Part shown: in pieces, positions 60,232 through 64,000 of the stretch
Layout of the letters: every line of letters starts with the position of its first letter
Position numbering within the stretch: the stretch's first letter is position 1
Assembly: GCF_019175385.1 (NCBI RefSeq)
Contig: NC_083348.1
Location: forward strand, 3,301,001-3,365,000
DNA from: Lycium barbarum
Taxonomy: Eukaryota > Streptophyta > Magnoliopsida > Solanales > Solanaceae
Direction: 5' to 3'
DNA length: 64,000 bases
Made by a program: the position numbers and the translations under genes
Notes under the pieces: model-generated
The model's input: the letters and a program-made list of their open reading frames with translations, nothing else
Told to the model about the DNA's origin: nothing
Databases searched by the model: none

Positions 60232-61064
60232 ATTGGGGGTTTTGATGGAATAAGGAAATTGATGCTAATTTAGGATTAGTTTGTGATGGAAATCGGTATT
60301 TTGACTCCCTAGACTTCAGGTAGTTTAATTTTCCTATGAATTTCCTATTTTACCCTTGTGGGCTCGGTTCCCCCTTTTTAAGAGTCGTTTTTTAATTTCA
60401 ATTGGTTTTATGGCTTTATGGGTATCGTTAGCCTTGTAATCTAATGCAGAATAATAATTTGTTAGACTTTGATCGTTCGGAAGCTCTTCGAAAGGGAAAG
60501 GCTCTAGCGGATTAGTTGGTGGCACCTGTTCGGCCTCGAGGTAGGTTACAGTTTACTTATGTCTAGACTCTGGTTAGCAAATCATATATGTATAATAGTG
60601 ATTGATGGGGAAAACATGATAGGACTTCAGGCATGGTGTGGAGTTATATTCCGACTAGGTTGGTACTGTTAGCTGTTATGTGAGCTTATCGCTAATACGC
60701 CTAAATTACACTTTTAATGTTAGGATTAAGCGGTCGTTGTCAAATATAGAACCAACAAGGTTGGGGTTGAATCCCACAGAGAATACAATGAAGAAATATA
60801 CTTGCTAAGTGTAACTCTCGACTATTAGTCTATATTTCAAGGGAAAGGGGAATATAATAATGATTGGTTTTGAGTTTGATCATCACTTCTAAGATTTGTT
60901 GTTATGAAATATAACTATTGGTAAAAGGGACTAAGGCTGTGGTTCCAATGGAAAGTAATGCGCTTGGGTATCAAATCAACTTATTTATATGCGTAGATGT
61001 AATAGACCATGGGTTACTAAATTCTTGCTAAAAGTCTTCCAACCAAATTAGCAAATTTCATCAC
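57731..61064. other. Repeat-derived region without a recognised gene
   Basis: 57758-58317 has small minus-strand open frames (MVRSYRKGKISKDPKIGANT; MTHLDNSDNQ) that I do not recognise. 59280-59870 (CCTATGCAAACTTGGGTCGC, GCATATGCGGACATTTCTCC) looks like retroelement-derived repeat. 60189-60228 is a T run of about 40. 60700-60800 (AACCAACAAGGTTGGGGTTG, AATCCCACAGAGAA) also looks repetitive. No boundaries could be set for any of these. Confidence 0.4.
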
Positions 61065-64000
61065 TGTCACGACCCAGCCCCGTGGGCCGCGACTGGTGCA
61101 CTTCTGGGACACCCCAAACGAACTCACACCCAGATCATCGTAATCAGACTCACCCAAACTCACGTACGTTATTCGAACTCAACATCGTAATCAGACATCT
61201 ACCGAACACTTATCCTAAGCAGTCGCCCGTACAGATCAGACAAATCACAAATCAGAAAGGAGGCGGAATATACATCGCCAAATTTCACACACACACATCA
61301 GAAGGGTGGCGGAATGCACATCGCCCCCAAGTACATACACATACATACAAACTCAGAGGCCGACTTGGCCATAGCAGCGTACGGGCCGCTTAAGAATGCA
61401 AAACAGACTCACATGCAAACACACCGGACCCACGACCCACAAATCTGACTACAGGCCTCTAGACAAAACAGAACATAAGAACATAGGACGGGACAGGGCC
61501 CCGCCGTACCCACTCATCCAAATATACAGAATACAGACACAACAAAAGAAATGTACCAAAAGTAGGCTCCGGATCAAGGGGAGCTTTCCAACACAGCAGA
61601 ATGAGTAGCCTAAACTGGAGGACCACCCAAACGAGCTTCTGTACCTGCGGGCATGAAACACAGCCCCCGAAGAAACGGGGGTCAGTACGGGAGAAGTACT
61701 GAGTATGTAAAGCAGAAGGTACAGAAATCACAAACATAGCTGGAGTCAGAAAGAACAAACACACCAACATCGCAAACAAAGCAAACCTGTGCGGGAGGCG
61801 AACGTACAAATGCAAATCAAATCATGTATAGGGTTTAGGAACGTGGTCACCCCCCGACGCTGGTGCCACAACACATCATAACTCCAGAAGTTTTCAAATC
61901 TCCGTACAGTCTCCAGACACATCATATCACACACACATCATATCATCAGAACGTATCAAATGCCATATCACATCATAACTCCATAAACGGTAACCGGCCC
62001 TATGGCGAGGCCTCGGAAACCGTAACACATCATAACTCCCGAATATATTATAGTGCGCACGATCACAAAGTCGGCCCGGGTACCGACGAACGAAGTCATA
62101 GCAGGCAGCACGAACAGAGTAGTGCAGAAATCATATGCATATCAAAAATAATTTGTCGGACTTAACATATAGTTTACGTAGAGGTATATACTGACGCCCG
62201 AAGGATCGGAGTAGGAATCAGACTGATCAAAGTATGCGTATAAAAGTTACGAAGTTCCAAACTGCCAAATTCGCAAGAAAACTGTTCATAAGTCATTTTC
62301 CGAAAATCTCACATCATTCAAAGTACAGAACGTACATTAATGGCATAGAAAGTTTCAAACACATCCTTGGGTCCTAAACAGACGGTTGCGGATCATAACG
62401 GACACAAATGAATCAAACAAACCGAATAAGGGGAACCTCGGGGCTCGCGGGCCCACCTCGAGTCAAATTGAGGTGGCGGACACAAATCACAGACTTTCGG
62501 CTCCATAGAGCCATCTACAAAAGTTTCGAAGAGTTTCGGACACAACAGCACAAGTTATGGAGGTACGGACATTCTTTTAACCAAATGTGACAAAGAGGGT
62601 TCAATCGCGCTGAGTGAATAGTGCTCGAACTTGAACCTCGATTTCCAAGAGTAGGATTATTCCCGAGGGGCCGATCTTAACCTAGTATGTCTAGGACATG
62701 CCAAAAGAATGATAGGTAGGCTTTACATACCTGGTTGGCGCCTTACGCTCCTCAAATCGCAATTCCCGTTTCGTCCAGAAACTGCAAATGGTCACTTTTA
62801 CCAGTTACTATTCATGAGAATTAACATTTTAGTCTTTGGGCTATATTTGGCTACCGAAATTTCGGCAGCATTTCCCCTATAAATCTAACACCCCCGAGAC
62901 TTAGCTCGGCTCAAAATATAACAACATCAACAGCCCAAACATCATTACACAATACGAATCACAATCAAACACATTAACTTCACAATTGCACCTTATTTCA
63001 TAAGTTGGTAATCCTATTTCCAAACTTCGCAATTTCAACTCATATCCACATTATTGTATTCATTCATTCAAGATTATTCCATTACATAACAAACAAGTTC
63101 CAAACCACATACAAACATCCCCAAAGTTCACTACTTTCCCATTTTCATTCAAAACACCAAAAGTTACGACGAACGTTCTAACTTGCGTCGTTTCATTCCA
63201 AACTCATTATCATCAACCATAAATCATATTTAAAGTCTTTAGTATCATATATATACTATGATATACACAAATATACCAAAGGTATACACTTTCCGATAAC
63301 GTCCGAAATTATTTTCTAACACCAACTCAATTCCTTAATCAATCCTTACAACATAATGACCACAACAACACATCATTCAAGCTAAATAAGATCAAATTCT
63401 TATGCCTTAAACCTTATAAAACCCACGGCCAAACACACTCTTTTTGCACACACACGCCATGCACAAACACAACACCATTCCAAAATCTTCATGCCAATTC
63501 AATCACTAACACATATGTATCCATTTCATAGCATTAAAACATAAAGATCTTACCTTTTTCTTGAATTTCCGATTTGCCGCAAACGAGCACCTTGCGCCAA
63601 TCTAATTATACCACCACGAAGAGCACCTCGAACTCATCAATCATTCCAAAAGAGACTAGGTGATTGGATTAGAAACAAGCCACGAATTTGTTTTTTCTTT
63701 CTCTTTCTTTTTCGGCCGAGAGCACCTTCAATGGTGTTCTTGAGATTTTTTTTTTTTTGATCTTGATAAAGCTAACATATATCATATATATCCACTCCTA
63801 GGTCATGTGCATAGCACATGACCTTAATAAATGGACTTGGACTTGCTCCCTTGGGCCGGCCAATTCACTTCCTTTGGGCCTCAATTTTTGTATTCCATTT
63901 TCTTAGCCCAATTCATAAAATGTCCCGTTTTGTAATTCCCGAAACTAATTTCCGAAGTTCCAAATTTACCCTCGGCCTTCCCCGACGTCTTAACATTAAT
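61065..64000 (-). repeat. Part of a long LTR (solo or 3'), running off the window
   Basis: Begins TGTCACGACCC at 61065, so on the minus strand it ends GGGTCGTGACA, a common solanaceous gypsy LTR end. On that strand a TATATATGATATATG promoter-like box (about 63776-63793) is followed by a C/T- and GAA-rich leader and a GTAAGATC donor-like site near 63550. The flank left of 61065 has no tRNA primer site, so this is not a 5' LTR with its interior on the left. Its size (over 2.9 kb) would fit a chromovirus of the Tekay/Del kind; no coding domain is in view to prove it. Confidence 0.55.

Noticed and set aside
61082..61815. Open frames near the start of the terminal LTR
   Set aside because: Low-complexity His/Thr/Pro-rich or Leu/Cys-rich translations inside LTR sequence, no domain on either strand.

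Overview
The window is plant nuclear DNA, almost certainly from a Solanaceae species (Nicotiana-like; genus not fixed). Evidence: a plastid-type biotin carboxylase gene split by GT-AG introns, TS-type SINEs ending in TTG repeats, Stowaway and hAT MITEs of solanaceous type, and about half the sequence made of Ty3/gypsy and Ty1/copia LTR retrotransposons. No rRNA, tRNA or CRISPR array was seen.

Layout. 1-10405 (minus): 5' two thirds of the nuclear gene for the biotin carboxylase subunit of plastid acetyl-CoA carboxylase, eight exons, continuing past base 1. Its introns hold a 5'-truncated LINE (1245-3590), a tiny LTR element of TRIM type (5333-5604), a hAT MITE (7446-8188) and a foldback MITE (9151-9430). 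12101-22074 (plus): gypsy element E1 of the Tat type, with 701-bp LTRs, a large gag/protease deletion and a broken accessory gene on the opposite strand. 22404-23050: hAT MITE with a nested SINE. 23367-36692: F-box/LRR pseudogene split by a second, nearly full-length relative, E2 (24354-36143, minus, TSD ACATT). 37419-41902: candidate 4.5-kb Helitron. 43559-46950: second F-box copy, itself split by an internally deleted copia element (43863-46774). 47286-47989: two SINEs. 49323-53207 (minus): tandem pair of GRAM-domain GEM-like genes, the left one degraded, the right one intact. 51150-51361: Stowaway MITE. 55568-57730: decayed copia element. 61065-64000: part of a long LTR running off the window.

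The most interesting material is in E1 and E2. Both carry, opposite to gag-pol, a four-exon gene with matching exon sizes for a protein with a gypsy-type-transposon-like N-terminal domain and a long C-terminal coiled coil; E1 keeps a TATA box for it. Both also keep an in-frame UAG CAA UCA between gag-protease and pol, which matches the tobamovirus-type readthrough context. Both carry 89-bp tandem repeats between the converging 3' ends of pol and the accessory gene. Each copy is disabled by different lesions, so intact relatives should exist elsewhere in the genome.

Only the biotin carboxylase gene and the right GEM-like gene look functional. All coordinates and splice sites come from reading the sequence by eye; family names rest on motif recognition, not on a database search.
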